From NCBI RefSeq assembly GCF_958298935.1, contig NC_084940.1, positions 5,548,001 through 5,612,000 on the forward strand: a stretch of 64,000 nucleotides of DNA, written 5' to 3'. The notes below the pieces were generated by a model. It searched no databases, was not told the DNA's origin, and saw nothing but the letters and a program-made list of their open reading frames with translations. Made by a program: the position numbers and the translations under genes. This DNA comes from Phragmites australis. Lineage: Eukaryota > Streptophyta > Magnoliopsida > Poales > Poaceae. How positions within the stretch are numbered: the stretch's first letter is position 1; each line of letters begins with the position of its first letter. Shown here piece by piece: positions 44,704 through 57,253 of this stretch.

Positions 44704-45639
44704 GATGCCACGTTCTCCAAGCTCAAGTTAACAGACAGTTCGATTAGAACTTTCTCTCCTCTTCACAAACTCTCACATGGCAGCACCCCACTTCATTCCT
44801 TCCCCTTTTGATTTTCCACCACTTAAACTCATTTTTTGTCAAGAAAAATGTCTAGATAAGCTCTCTCTAGCTATCCAAACAGAACCCATTCTTTCCTCTC
44901 CATTTGCTAATTTGCCTTTTCTTTACTTTTTGAGCAAGTGAACCCTGGATTTTTCTCAAACAGCAAGCAAGCTTCTAGGAGCCTCTTGAGCTCAAGTAAG
45001 TTAAAATCCTCAAGTTATATCCAATATTTAGCATTTAAACTCAAAATATTACCTTAAAAACTAAAGTTGATCTTATCCTTTATTTTGATTTTTAATGAAT
45101 TAGAAAATTTTGCCATTATATTTAGATATGTAGCAAGATCCAATTGTATTTTAGATATTTTATTTAATTAGCAAGCTCCAATATAGAAACTTTATGTATG
45201 AGCGTATTTATTTTTTATATTTTCTTAATGAGTCATAGATAAAGGGTTGAATAATAAAGAAAATTTCTATGTATGGCACCAAAAAATACTCATTGTAAGC
45301 GGACACGAAAGCATGTAAAATGCGGCTCCTTTAACCTGGACCAATTGCCAGTAATAGATGTCGAGATAATTTATTTGTTGGTGATCGCAAAACCTTCTAG
45401 ATGTTATGAATTTAGATTTACAATAATGATATAATTGTAGATGGACATAAGATGGATGTACGATGCGAGCCATGTCAGCGTAGAGTACAAGAACGACATG
45501 GATTGTTTCTTGGTACAAGCCGCGACGTAAAAGTCAAATACACAGTCTAATACATGTGCTATCCATGTGTCGATTACGAGAATAAGAAGCAGTTTTCACC
45601 ACCCAGCAGATACATTCTCACTTGATTCCAAGGGGCTTT
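44704..45639. other. Left non-coding part of the CACTA element
   Basis: AT-rich sequence between the nested solo LTR and the transposase remnant, expected to hold the transposon promoter and leader. No specific site could be picked. Confidence 0.4.
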
Positions 45640-48600
45640 ATGTCTAGCTATACTCGTTGGACCAAGCACGGTGGAGCTGAGATCGTATAGGAAGGATAAT
45701 ACATTGGCAGAGGAGACGAAGACTTATGGACCGATATGCCGGTTGATGAATACACTGATATGCCACCTGCAAGAGATACGTTGGTCGATGATGATCTAGA
45801 GGAGATGTTGGCCGACGTTGACTCCAACGTCGACGCTAATGATCTGGAGCAGATGTTGCGTGATGAGGAGGGGAACTTCACCAATGAAAGAGAGTATCAA
45901 AAATTTTAGCGTATAGTAGAGCACTCTAAAACACCGTTGTTTCTGGGCTACGAGAAGGAGCACACAAAGTTGTGTAGCATGCTTTCACTGCTATAATTAA
46001 AGACAAGTAACGGGTGGTCTGATACAAGCTTCACAAAATAGTTACTGTTATTGCAGAAATTGCTTTCAAAGAAAAATGTGCTGCCAGAAACACGTACCAG
46101 GTCAAACAGGTTATGTTCCCATTGGGGTTAGAAGTGTAGAAAATACATGCATATCCAAACGATTGCATGTTGTATCACGAAGAGCATGCAGACTTGGAAG
46201 CGTGTCTCATCTATGGTGCGCCACGGTACAAGCGTGACTGTGATGATATCGATGGTGAAGGAAAGAATAAAAGGCCTCCCGTCAAGGTGATGAGGTATTT
46301 TTCTATAGTCCCCTGTTTGGAGCGTTCATTCGCGAACAAAAGTCATACCGAACTGATGCGGTGGCACGTCGAGGAGCACAAGGATGATGGAATACTAAGA
46401 CACCCCACTGATTCTACGTAGTGAAGAAACATCGATAGGAAATGCAAGGAGCCCTTTGCAGAAGATGTAAGGAATATAAGATTTGAGTTGAGTACGTATG
46501 GGATGAATCCATTCGGCAACATAAGCAGTAGTCATAGCACTTGGCCTGTGACTCTATGTATCTACAACCTTCTTCCTTGGTTGTGTATGAATCGGAAGTA
46601 CATTATGATGCCGATGCTGATACCAGGGTCGAGGAAACCTGGCAACGATATCGATGTCTACTTGAAACCATTAATGAAAAATGTTATAATACTATGGAAA
46701 GATGGTGTGCAGGTATATGATGCATACAAACGAGAGAACTTCACCCTATGCGTAATGCTGTTCATAAAAATTTAGGATTGGCCAGCCCTTGGCAACCTAT
46801 TAGACCAGACTGTCAAAAGCTAATGTGCATGCGTGCATTATTTGGATGAAACGAAGAGCTTATGGCTGAATAATAGCCGAAAAATGGTGTACCTAGGTCA
46901 TCGTAAATTTCTTCACAAGTATCACCCGTACTGCAGCAACAGGAGAGCTTTTGATGACAAAATTGAGACTCGATCACCTCCTAAGCATCGCACTGGGAGA
47001 TAGGTATATGAGATGGTAAAGGGACTTAGGGTTATCCTTGAAAAGAGACGCGGAAGTACACCGGTTTTGAAATATAATCTTAGAGCTCCTGTGTTCAAAA
47101 AGAAATATGTTTTTATGACTTAGCTTATTGGCTGGATTTGGTGGTTCGACACGTAATTGATGTCATGCACATTGAGAAAAACATGTGTGATAGCTTGATT
47201 GTTACGTTACTAGACATACCTGGCAAAACAAATGATACACTATAAGTACAGAAGGACCTAAAATGTTTGAAACTCAGTTAGGATCTATATCCCAAAGATA
47301 TGGAAGAACACGACAAATATCTTAGTCACGCTAGCTACAGTATGAGCAAGGCGGAGAAAATTATAATGTGCAAGTGCTTGCTTGGAATCAAAATTCTGTT
47401 CGGTTACTCGGCCAATATAAAAAAACTAGTAAACATGAAAGATTTGAAATTAACTGGCATGAAGTCTCATGATTGTCATATGAGGATGACACAGATGAGG
47501 TATTCTGCCGCCGAAGGTCCGTAACCTAATCATAAAGCTGTGTTCGTTCTTCAACGCGATATCACAGAAGGTCATCGATCCGACCAAGCTAGATAAGCTA
47601 TAGGAAGACGTGATCGAGACTCTATCCCAGCTTGAGGTGTTGTTCCCTCCATCGTTTTTTGATATTATGTTGCATATCATTGTTCACATTGTGAAAGACA
47701 TACAGATTCTTTGCTCCGTGTTTCCTTATCAGATGTACCCTTTCGAGATGTTCATGGAAGTTCTAAAGAAATATGTTCGTAACCAAAAACATTCGAAAGG
47801 CTGCATGGTTGAGGGCTGGGGAATCGAGGAGGTCATTGATTTCTGTGTTGACTATATAAATCTCAAATCAATTGGTGTGCATGTATCTCTCGATGAGGGG
47901 AGGCTAAAGGGGAAAAGGACGATAGGTGCAAACTCATTCCGCACTAATGACCATGTTTCATTCACGCAAACATATTTTATAGTTCTACAATAATTAGTTA
48001 TAGTGGACCCATATGTCGAAGAACACCAGAAGATGCTACGCACTAGAAACCCAGGGAAGTCCGGTGTTTGGATCACACGAGAGCACCGAGATCATTTTGG
48101 CGCCTGGTTATGTAGACGGGTGATGTATAAGCAGATAGAATGTGCTCGGTTGATTGTGTTGGCTCATGGACCGTCAACTACAATCCTCACATTCTAAGAA
48201 TATGACATAAATAGCATACATTTTATACGAGAGCTTAGGATAATAAGAGCACCAAACAAAATAGCGGTGTCCGTATAAATACCTATGACTGCAATGGAAA
48301 TAGGGAGACCTACTACGTAATCGTAGAGAAGATCTGGGAGCTCGACTATGGAGTGTTAAAGGTTCCTCTTTTCCGGTGCCAATGGGTCAGACTCCCAGGG
48401 GTGTGAAGATCGACAGGTATGGTATGACTACAGTGGACCAAAAACTCGTTGGATACAGAGAAGAACCATTTGTACTTGAGAATGATGTTATGCAAGTCTT
48501 CTATGTAAAGGACTCGGACCTAGATAACAAGGAGGAGCACCACGTGATTCTTTTAGGAAAAAGAAGGATTGTCGGAGTAGAGAATGTTGTTGATGAGGAA

Positions 48601-48729
48601 GACTACAATCAATTCGACACGCTACCTCTTTTCGGAGAGGACGTCGACATAGGTCCCATGGAAGACACTGACGAACTTCCCTATGTACGACGTGATCATA
48701 ATGAAGGGCGAACCTTTAAAACAAAGTAG
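45640..48729 (+). pseudogene. CACTA transposase (TNP2-like) remnant
   Basis: Fragments match the plant En/Spm TNP2 transposase in order. An acidic N-terminus lies at 45650-45890. A YPNDCMLYHEEHADLEAC block follows near 46150, with the usual second Cys pair damaged (CLIYG). The transposase core lies at 46480-46780, with GMNPFGN, LPWLCMNRKY and IPGSRKPGNDIDVYLKPL. Then come YLGHRKFLHKYHP near 46890, HVIDVMHIEKNMC near 47151, a DUF4218-like block at 47610-47990 and a DUF4216-like block at 48200-48729. Several stops and frame changes separate the blocks, so no functional transposase can be read through. The longest surviving frames are 47610-47993 and 48376-48729. Confidence 0.88.
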
Positions 48730-49225
48730 CTAAATTGTATTAATTACTATGTATGAATTTGATTTAGATGCAATTATACCTCGCTTTGTTATGGAAGCTT
48801 CAATTAGTAGTTTATGGTGGAAGGTGTACTTATTTTGAGCATATTGATTTTTAATTTTTAATAATGAATTAGCAATAGCACAAGCTAGCACTATTGCTAT
48901 GTATTACTATTTCTTATTTATAATGAATTACCTATAGTTATGAGCATATTTATTTTCAATTTTAATGATTTAAAATATTTAACAATGAAATTAAGATATA
49001 TAGGAAGCTCTAATTATATATTTAATTAATTAGCAAACCCCAATATAGAAACTTAGGTATGAACATACTATTTTAATTTTTTATTGAATTAGAAAATTGA
49101 ACCAGGAAACTTAGGTATATACAAAACTTAATTTTGGTATATAGCAAGATTAAATTTAAATAAATATGTATTAGGATTTTAGTCAATAGAATGTTAATAA
49201 ATATAGATAGTATAAACTCAATTGA
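48730..49225. other. AT-rich segment after the transposase remnant
   Basis: Very AT-rich with repeated attagcaa- and aatttaatta-like words. Several of these words also occur near 45060-45240, at the other side of the transposase remnant. No gene seen. Confidence 0.4.
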
Positions 49226-49229
49226 AATC

Positions 49230-49305
49230 GCTTGAGTAACGCAGCGGTTTATTCGGTCTTACTTGGTGCAGGTCATGGGTTCGAGTCTCTGCGCGCGCGC
49301 GTGAA
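49230..49305 (+). repeat. tRNA-like B-box fragment (possible SINE head or tRNA relic)
   Basis: The segment ggtcatgggttcgagtctctg contains GGTTCGAGTCT, a near-perfect RNA polymerase III B box. A possible weak A-box-like stretch (gagtaacgcagcggt) lies some 35-40 bp upstream. The cloverleaf cannot be completed, so this is not called a tRNA gene. It directly precedes the repeats at 49327. Confidence 0.4.
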
Positions 49306-49326
49306 GCTAAAATAATTTTTGCACCC

Positions 49327-49527
49327 TGCGACACCAACAGTGAAAGGGGTTTCACTACCGGTGGACATATTGGACTGGTAGTGAAACTACTTTCAGTGCC
49401 GGTGGACTTATTAGGGTAGCAGTGAAAGTAGTTTCACTGCAGGTAGTCCTCTTGAGTTGGCAGTGAATGTACAATTTCACTGTCGGTGGTCATATTGAGC
49501 CGGCAGCGAAAGTCCTCTCTTATAAAA
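49327..49527 (+). repeat. CACTA subterminal-type repeats with a TATA box
   Basis: Repeats of agtgaaa or tttcact joined to ccggtgg (or close variants) run from 49327 to about 49510, followed by tataaaa at 49521-49527. The arrangement looks like the 5' end of a CACTA element: subterminal sites and then a promoter for the frame that starts near 49590. Its place between the two coding regions is unexpected for a single element. Confidence 0.55.
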
Positions 49528-49593
49528 TGGCTCGATGCCCTGCGCCCTTTGATGCTTAGAAAATTTTTCCCCTTCCCTGTGCCATCCGCCGAA

Positions 49594-52500
49594 ATGCCTC
49601 CTAACGCCTAGGAGCCCATGCCGTCGGAGGACCACGAGCCCGCACCGACGAGCCCATGCCCGCTGTCCCTGTCCTCCTCAATGCTATCGTTCTCCTCCCC
49701 GACACCATCGTCGTCCTCCTCCCCGGCGCCATTCATATCCTCCTCGATGTTCAGCCCGTACACCCCGCCGCCTAGACCCTTGTCGTCTTGCAGGTATCGG
49801 CCATTCTAAGCTTTAATTCTGTGCTACATTTGACCGATTTGAGATCTGAGGGGATTCCAATGGTGATTTTTGGGGTAACTGATCGATCATGAGGACCACG
49901 TTAGCTTGGAATGTTGGATTAGAGGATGAGAGGAGAGGGGGTTCCAGTGGTGATTGTTGGGGTAACTGAATCATCTTTCTTATTTTCAAGTTTGTTGATG
50001 TGCTATGAAATGGCATATCATCGGTACATCATTGACATATTCGAAGAGAGAAATAATGCGTGGATATTGCCAGCTGGACAGAGAGATTGGTTTATTTAGT
50101 TGTAAAGAGAGTTCAAGTGTTTAATAGAATTAATCATATGTCAATGGAAATCGATATTGCAATGTAATTACACATGCATATCACCAATGCAATATATTGA
50201 TTGATTTAGTCCAAAAGAGAGTTCAGCATGTATGTGTATAGCCAACTTAAAAGAATGTGTTTTTAATATAGACTCTGGTTATCTACATTGTTTCTTATTT
50301 TTCTATGTGTGGAACATACGCACGACTTGTTAGTTTCATGCTCTTCAGTAGCAAATGGTTTTACCTATACTGATACTCTGTTTGATTAGGCTGTGGATAG
50401 GGTGCATTTGTTTCAATATTGTTTTAGAATTAGAATTACTGGCTTATGAATTTTGTATGCATGGTCTTTGGTGTTAGTTTGGTTAGTAGTATATCATTTT
50501 TGCATATTCTTTAGAATTTAGGACTGCTATGACATGGTATGTTGTTCATCGTGGTTGGTGAAGTGGAGTGTTCTTCAATTGTGAGGAATGCCACGCACAA
50601 GTTAATTGATTAAAAGGAGCATGTTACAAAGAATACAAGTCTAAACATGACGCTGTTACGGCATACAACAGTCAAGTCATCCAAGCCGAGCTAAAATTGG
50701 CTAACTTCGAAGATAAGAAGAAGTGCGATTTCATGTGTAAAGATGTCATAATCCTAGTTCTGGTTGTAATCATCATTATTTTACTATGTAAGATAATCTG
50801 ACTTGTAAGATCAATGTGTCAACTGTCAGTACCTTTATGCTATTTTGCTATGTAAGATGTGACTTTTTTTTGTTAAATGTGGTCGTAACGTACTTATTTA
50901 CAATATTACATGTGTATGAATTCTATCTATCGATTCCTTCATGGTTATCTCACTCTTTTGACAACCTCACTCCCTCCCTCATCAGCTTTATCTCTATCTC
51001 TCTCCTTTCTCTGCTCTTTATATGTAAAATACTCAACTGCTCGTCATCATCGTATGCTGAACTCCTAGGAAGGGATGGCATCACCAACCGCTGATCCAGC
51101 CTAGGTTCTTGAAAGAGATGTAGTGTCGTCGTCAAACATTGAAGAAAGTAGCCTGAGCCACTACCTCGACCTAGACTAAACAGACACATGTGAAGGCGAT
51201 GAGGTAATTTGTAAGTAGATGAATGCATCTATTCTACATATTATCGTATAGGTTCTCAATAGTTTTTTCACTTATGCTTGATGCTCCGAAGAGTCACAAC
51301 AATGAGAAATCCTAGGAGCGGCATCGTGTCTGAGGCCCCTCGAAGATGTCTACGGAACGATTTCTGATCATGGAGGTCTCACCAGAAGGGGAGCCAACTG
51401 CACCAGAGAGAGTTCTAGGGCCATACAAGTCAGTCTGTGGGATTGCTGTTAAGGATCTTATGCTCATCAGCTACAGATTGTGGACTGGTGAATGAGGTGA
51501 TCCGCATATGGTTCCTGATTCGATCAATATATTAGAGAAGTTTGACTTCCCTAAAGAGATAAATATAGAAGTAGTTAAGCGTAAGATGCTAATGATCATG
51601 GGCCTTTCATTTAAGAACCGGAAGGAGACACTGAACAAAACGTATGTGTAGAAAGGTACAACGCTAGATTTCCGCAAATAGCCGCAACTGGAAGATCATT
51701 GGCAAGCCTTTGCGGAATACAAGTTGTCGAAAGAAGCACAGGGGTTGAGTGAGGTGAACAAAGCAAACTCGAAGAAGAACCTGTACCCACACAATGTCGG
51801 CAGTCATGTGTACGTGAGGAAAGAAAGGCAGTGGCAACAACAACTAGATGAACTGAGAATGATCGACACACTTCCTTCTTGAGAGGAGTGCCTTATTGGT
51901 CTGATGGAAGCTTATCCTTTACAACCTCTAAAGACCTGGAAGTGACGCAAGATCTTGCAAAAAAGCTTGTGAAAGCCTACGAGCAGTCTGTACAAGGCTC
52001 TTTCAATCCAGATAGGGATAGGTATGAGCTCACCTTTGCTCGAGAAACAAGGAGCACAGTAGTCGCACACGATGCGTTGAGGTGATAGGTTGGAAATATG
52101 GATTCCTAGGCGGCGTCGACAATTACAAGAGTTGAAAGAGATCCCAAGCAGAGCGAGATGCAGAACAAGCTAGGATGATGAAAATACTTGAAGAAGTGCT
52201 AAAAAGGAGAAGAAACACACAAAAGAAAAAATAGCACAAGCAGTACAATAAACCCTCATGCGGGGAACAAGGTGCCATTGTGAGCGAACAGGAACGGCCA
52301 GCAATGTCTCCTAATGTTGTGTGCTCCAGCCCCGGTGGTCATCGGAGTAGTTGTGCATCCACGGGAGTTTTGGGAGCTGACTCCATCACTTATGCTGTGG
52401 ATCTCATCACAGCATGAACACCGTGTGAACTACACATTGGTGCTAGAAACATTACCATCAAGGTAGCTTCTGGCGTGGCTTATCCCTGTGGCTCCCATGA

Positions 52501-54300
52501 ATATTTGCACGGGCGTCCGATACCAAAGAGCTATGTCATGGTCGAAGTAGACGACGCAGTTGACCACTACCGCCATGTTGAGGTGGACTACCCCGTAGAG
52601 GAGGGGGCGAACACTACAGGAGAGAACGAGCACACATTCATCGCGTGGGAGAAGATCTACATAATGTTTTCACCAGGGATAGCTCCTGAGAATCTCTACC
52701 TCGAAGATCTCCCTCTCCTCTTCCATCTTCCAAAACAAGTCCACCTCCTCAGCCATCGTCTCGAAGAAGTCCATCGCTCAAGAAGTTAGCACCATTAAAA
52801 AGCCAGCCATCAGCTCAAAAAATAAGATGAGATTCTGCAACATCTAAGAAGACGACATTATCTAAGAAGTCAGTGGCATCTAAGAAGTTGGCGGAACCCA
52901 AGGATATCTATTCACTCATTACTGAGGAAACCTAAAAGATTACGGATGCCAGTGTCACATCTTATTTCCATCCTCCACCACCTCCACCGAAGCCTATTGT
53001 GCCTGAAGATGCCTTGAAAATTTTCATGAAAATGATCAAAGCTAAACAGACGGGGGCGACTTCAAGTAAGCCGCCGACTGACTATGAACACATTAGCAAA
53101 AAACATGCCAAGAGCAAACCAGACCCAATCATTAAGGATGCTCCAAACATTGCAAACTTCCTAGCTGATTCAAGAATAATAGCAGAGGAACTAGCACAGC
53201 TTACTGTGGGAGTGGATATATCAAAGTTGGATGTTACATGGCCGTTTGAGTTGAGCAAACCTTTGGTCAAACTAGATATAGAAAGAAACCTTACAACTCA
53301 AATGCGCCGATTACATCAGTGGTACTTGGAGCAGTTTAGGCAGGGTTTTCAGGTGTTCCCCGTAAGATACAAAAATGAATATTTTCTCAACGGGGATAGC
53401 TTCTTCTGGTTGGAATCTTGCGCTTGTATGAACTATATAAGCAAGATGCCCTCGATGTGGCTATAGTCAGAGTGTGGACTCTATAAGTAACTTATGCATA
53501 TAATTCACGTTATATGATCGTGTACCTTGAAATTGCATAGCTAACTTCTCTCCTTCGTTGAATGGAGATCCAAGCATACAAACAACACTTAGATAAGAAA
53601 ATAGGATTCATTGATCCTGGGCTTGTGAACCAAAAACTTGTACTGAAGAATCCAGACTTCACCGAGGACTACTTATTGAAGTGTCTGCTTCACCATCAAT
53701 ACAAAAAATTCATACTCTTACCCTACAGCTATAAGTACGTTTTTGCGTGCCAGGGCGTCCTCATTTTATGGACCACTCAATTCTAGTACTAATTTGCTAT
53801 GGTGACATATTCTGCAATTTTCATTGGATCCTCTTTGTCATCCACCCAGATTTGAGCAAGATCATTGTCTTGGACCCACAAAAGTGAGATAAGATGACTT
53901 ACCAACACCTTATTGACATGCTAAACATGTTAACTTGATCATTTAATCTTCTCGACAATTGTATCTAAGTTTAATTGGTATTCATATTCACGTACAGGGG
54001 GTACATAAGATACCGCAAAAGGAGTGTTATCCACTTTCCATTCAGGAAGTAGTACGATATAAAAACCGATTTTTTGGTACTTAATCCATATTCATGTCTT
54101 GCATTTCCTACTTAATAAAAGGTTCAATTTATTTCACTAACGAATTCGTTCCTCTTGAAGTGTATGAGGCAGCCACCCGGTAACAATCTTTGCGTGTTTT
54201 ATGTTCTTACTTTCATGCACGCATTCAGCTCAGATGGAGACGCTGTTAGGTTCAATGTTCTTGAGGTATGAAATAACATATCAATGCCTTCTTTTCAATT
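49594..54300 (+). pseudogene. Second CACTA coding region with Ulp1-type cysteine protease motifs
   Basis: After an ATG region at 49594-49620 and a possible intron, broken frames continue from about 51360 (including VKDLMLISYRLWTGE and FAEYKLSKEAQGLSEVNK), through 52475-52790 and 52999-53466 to a protease-like end. The four elements of the C48 (Ulp1) catalytic site are visible in order: FHWILFVIHP with the His near 53821, VLDPQK with the Asp near 53869, RQPPGNN near 54165 and LCVFYV with the Cys near 54189. Grass CACTA elements often carry such a domain in their second frame. Stops interrupt it repeatedly. Protease activity is not expected now. Confidence 0.65.
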
Positions 54301-55329
54301 CTACACGTGTTCAATGACTAATTCTTTCGATTCTTCAAACGCAGAGCTCCAATCTACACACAAGTGTGTTACAACATGCATAAATACATGCCCTTCAAGA
54401 ACAAATGATCGGATTCTTCTTGGAAGATGTTATCAACCTAAATGGCGAGTTTCATGAACCGATCATGATGTCCACGCGTGAGAGACCTTCAGATGACACC
54501 GTACCTTATAGTAGAGAATATGCGACAAGGAGGAAGGCTACCAAGGGGCTTGACAACGTATTATATTTTTCCAATTGATACAATATTAATGAATTACATT
54601 AATTACTATTGATTAATGAATGATATGAAATACTTTGTATGATGCGGAGTTGGTATCGTCGGATAACTCTTCGATAGAATGGCCTTCCAACGATGATGCG
54701 AAGGAGGAGCAAGAAGCAGCGGCCAGTAAGTGTGCCTAGGAGGAGAATGAGAGGTTGGCCCGTCAGCTGTGCACTGTATAGGAGCAAGAAGCAGCTGTCC
54801 CATAAGCGTGTCTAAGAGGGGAGAATGAGAGGGTGGCCTATCAGTGTGCTACGGAGGAGGCCGAAGGCTTAAATCGTAGAGGCGTTTAGGCATCAGACTT
54901 CGATGTCTTTGATACACCAGCGAGCCTGGAGCATAGATGACGCTACGGTCGATCAGGCGTGGCCGGTCCTCCGCTCCACCACCGTCGGCCCCTCGGCGTC
55001 CCCAGACGTACACACGCCATCAGTCATCAGTGTGGAGACACGGTCCTCATCGTAGGAGAGGTAGAGGGATACTGGACTAGCTCAACTCGACCGACTTTTC
55101 AGGGGGGACCTGTGAGAACTATTATGTATATATGTGTGTTTGTCAATGCCTGACTTGTAATATGTGTTTATTGCTATATATTAATGAAGGTGTTTTTATT
55201 ATTGATTTACAGTAAATATATGTATCATTGTATGCATGTATTGAGAGAGACGGAGAGATCTAGGAGAGAGAGGGAGTACAAAGAGGATAGAGGGAGGGAG
55301 GACCGAGGAGGGAGGAGAGGGAAAACTTT
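54301..55329. other. 3' part of the CACTA element, non-coding
   Basis: Continues the decayed second coding region with short repeated gaggagaatgagaggntggcc and gagcaagaagcagc blocks (about 54700-54860), then AT-rich sequence and a purine-rich stretch (55240-55320). No intact frame. Confidence 0.4.
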
Positions 55330-55638
55330 GTCGGCTAAAACCTTCAGCCGACAGTGATGCCTTGGGTATCACTGCCGGGTGAATCCTTTATCCGGTAGTG
55401 ATAACCCCCTTCATTGACAATCCACTAAACCGGCAGTGATAGTCCTCGACTTTCACTACTCGTTGCCCACTGCCGGCTCGTCCACTACCGGCTCCAAAAC
55501 TGGCAGTGAAGGGGGTTTTGGAATTGACGGTGAAGAGGGTTTCTACAATAGTGAAAGGTTTTTTTCAAAGACAGTGGGCATAATAGTGGTAAATCCATGC
55601 GCACTCTATGCTCTTGTATTGGTTGGGTTGGAATTCTA

Positions 55639-56054
55639 GGGTGTGTTTTGTCCTTGCATCATCTCATCCTGCCCAAGTGGACGCGTAGAATTATGAAAAA
55701 AAAATTGTTTGGTTGTCTGCATCCATTATTACAGTCTGGCTCGGCGAGTACTAATATACGACCTCATCCTAGCCCGGCGGATGCGGACTCTACATTCACT
55801 CATCCAGGCAGACCCACTTATTAGTATCACAAAATCAGCTTCATGCGAGTAACCAATAACAATTTCAGCTCTTACATCCGCTCATACGGTCTCATATTCA
55901 GTTAACTAAATAGAAATCCAACTCAACCTATCTAGACATATACAACTAACCAAATATTTTTTCAACAAATATAACTCTGCTCAGCTTGCTTCCCCTCAGC
56001 CTACTTATACGATACAATTCTAAAAAAAACTCGTTCGAGAAACCAAACACACCC
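55639..56054. mobile_element. PIF/Harbinger-like TIR element
   Basis: The ends GGGTGTGTTTTG and CAAACACACCC form an inverted repeat, flanked by CTA on both sides (55636-55638 and 56055-56057), a 3-bp target duplication. The 416-bp interior has no frame with a domain. It lies about 85 bp right of the CACTA end. Confidence 0.68.
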
Positions 56055-56476
56055 CTAGTATAATCTCCAATGGTACAATGTGTGTGTGGTACGCCAGTTT
56101 GTTTAAAAAATAAAGAAAAATGAATCTTGCATACATACTTTCAATTTACATGAAACACTACTCTCAATAATATTTTAAATTAATTTTTTTCAAAAACAGC
56201 CTACCTTAGGTGGTTTCTAATGATAAATATCAGCAAGCTATGTGGGAGGCTACATCAGATTTTTGCTTATGTTGACGAGAGAATGAATGAAGAGAGAGAT
56301 ACAAGCTAGCTACTGGTAAGTAGATATTCTACTCATTAAATACATTGATATTATAGTCTATTGTATGTGAATCTACATTAATTTTATAGACAATATTATA
56401 ATTATGCTATTAGAGAAGTTGACTATTGTACTATCTATTAATAACGTGTACAACTCTTATAAATAGAAGCTATCTA

Positions 56477-56730
56477 CTCTCTCTGATTGCAAATATAGGT
56501 CGTTTTAGCCTCCTCAACTAGTCTCTAAATATAAGTCGTTCTCGAACTTCTATGCATTTTTTTCTCTTTTATTCCCGTCTTGCCCTTGTTTAATAAATGC
56601 TACCACTCTCACAAATAAGTGAGTTATCTTTTCCAATGCAGAATAAATAAAGGGCAACAAGCTCATTTGATCTACTTTCTTAATTCTTGTGTATAAATCT
56701 AAAACGATATATATTTGTAATCGGAGGGAG
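56477..56730. mobile_element. Stowaway MITE
   Basis: The ends CTCTCTCTGATTGCAAATAT and (right end reverse-complemented) CTCCCTCCGATTACAAATAT are clear Stowaway-type inverted repeats. TA dinucleotides flank the 254-bp element at 56475-56476 and 56731-56732. Confidence 0.85.
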
Positions 56731-57253
56731 TATATTGTTAGAGATGCTTTGAATAATGCATACCACAATTAAAGGTAGAGAAGGAAAGTGATGTTCCAAA
56801 CTTATGGCCACTGTGTCTAGCTACCAGCTTGCACATGCATCCCTTAAAGAGAAATTGTTATGGTATGTACATGATCCATCACAAAACACCTTCTTACTTT
56901 TTATTCTCATCACAAAACGCGAGCCAAATTCACCAGGACTATAGTAGAGTTTTCTTTTCGTTCAAAAAATACAAGAACTTTCTTTATGGAAAAGAATGAG
57001 CATTGCAAAAAAATTATAAGTTATAAACTCCAATACAACAACATGCATCCTGGAATTTATCACCGCATGATTCACAAAATTAATTATCTAACATGGAGAT
57101 GTATTTCTAGCTTACAGATTATACATACACACCCTCGATCTATTGACAACTTCATCAAACATCTCTGTGCAACATGAGTGTGTGTATATGTTCAGATTCA
57201 CAAAGTAAAAACAGTCTAGTATGTTCTATATATATGAGTGATACTGGATTTGT
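56731..57253. other. 3' flank of the MIZ1-like gene
   Basis: AT-rich, without coding features. Expected to contain the 3' UTR and poly(A) site of the minus-strand gene ending at 57254. Confidence 0.4.

Larger units (their letters stand above)
42682..55553 (+). mobile_element. Degenerate CACTA (En/Spm-type) transposon with nested insertions
   Basis: The left end reads CACTATTGGTTC and the right end reverse-complemented reads CACTATTGTAGA, so the outer eight bases match. Both subterminal regions hold many copies of a gcagtga / tcactgc motif in both orientations (42700-42825 and 55330-55530). Between them lie a TNP2-type transposase remnant (45640-48729) and a second coding region with a Ulp1-type protease motif set. 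A Tourist-like MITE and a solo LTR sit inside the left part. Flanking 3-bp sequences (tat and aaa) do not match. The subterminal-like repeats at 49327-49510 leave open that two CACTA elements abut or nest here. Confidence 0.75.

Noticed and set aside
49230..49305. tRNA gene
   Set aside because: Only the B box is convincing; the acceptor stem and anticodon arm cannot be folded.
42679..55556. Target-site duplication for the CACTA element
   Set aside because: The 3-bp flanks tat and aaa differ, so no duplication is claimed; the right and left ends may even belong to different elements.
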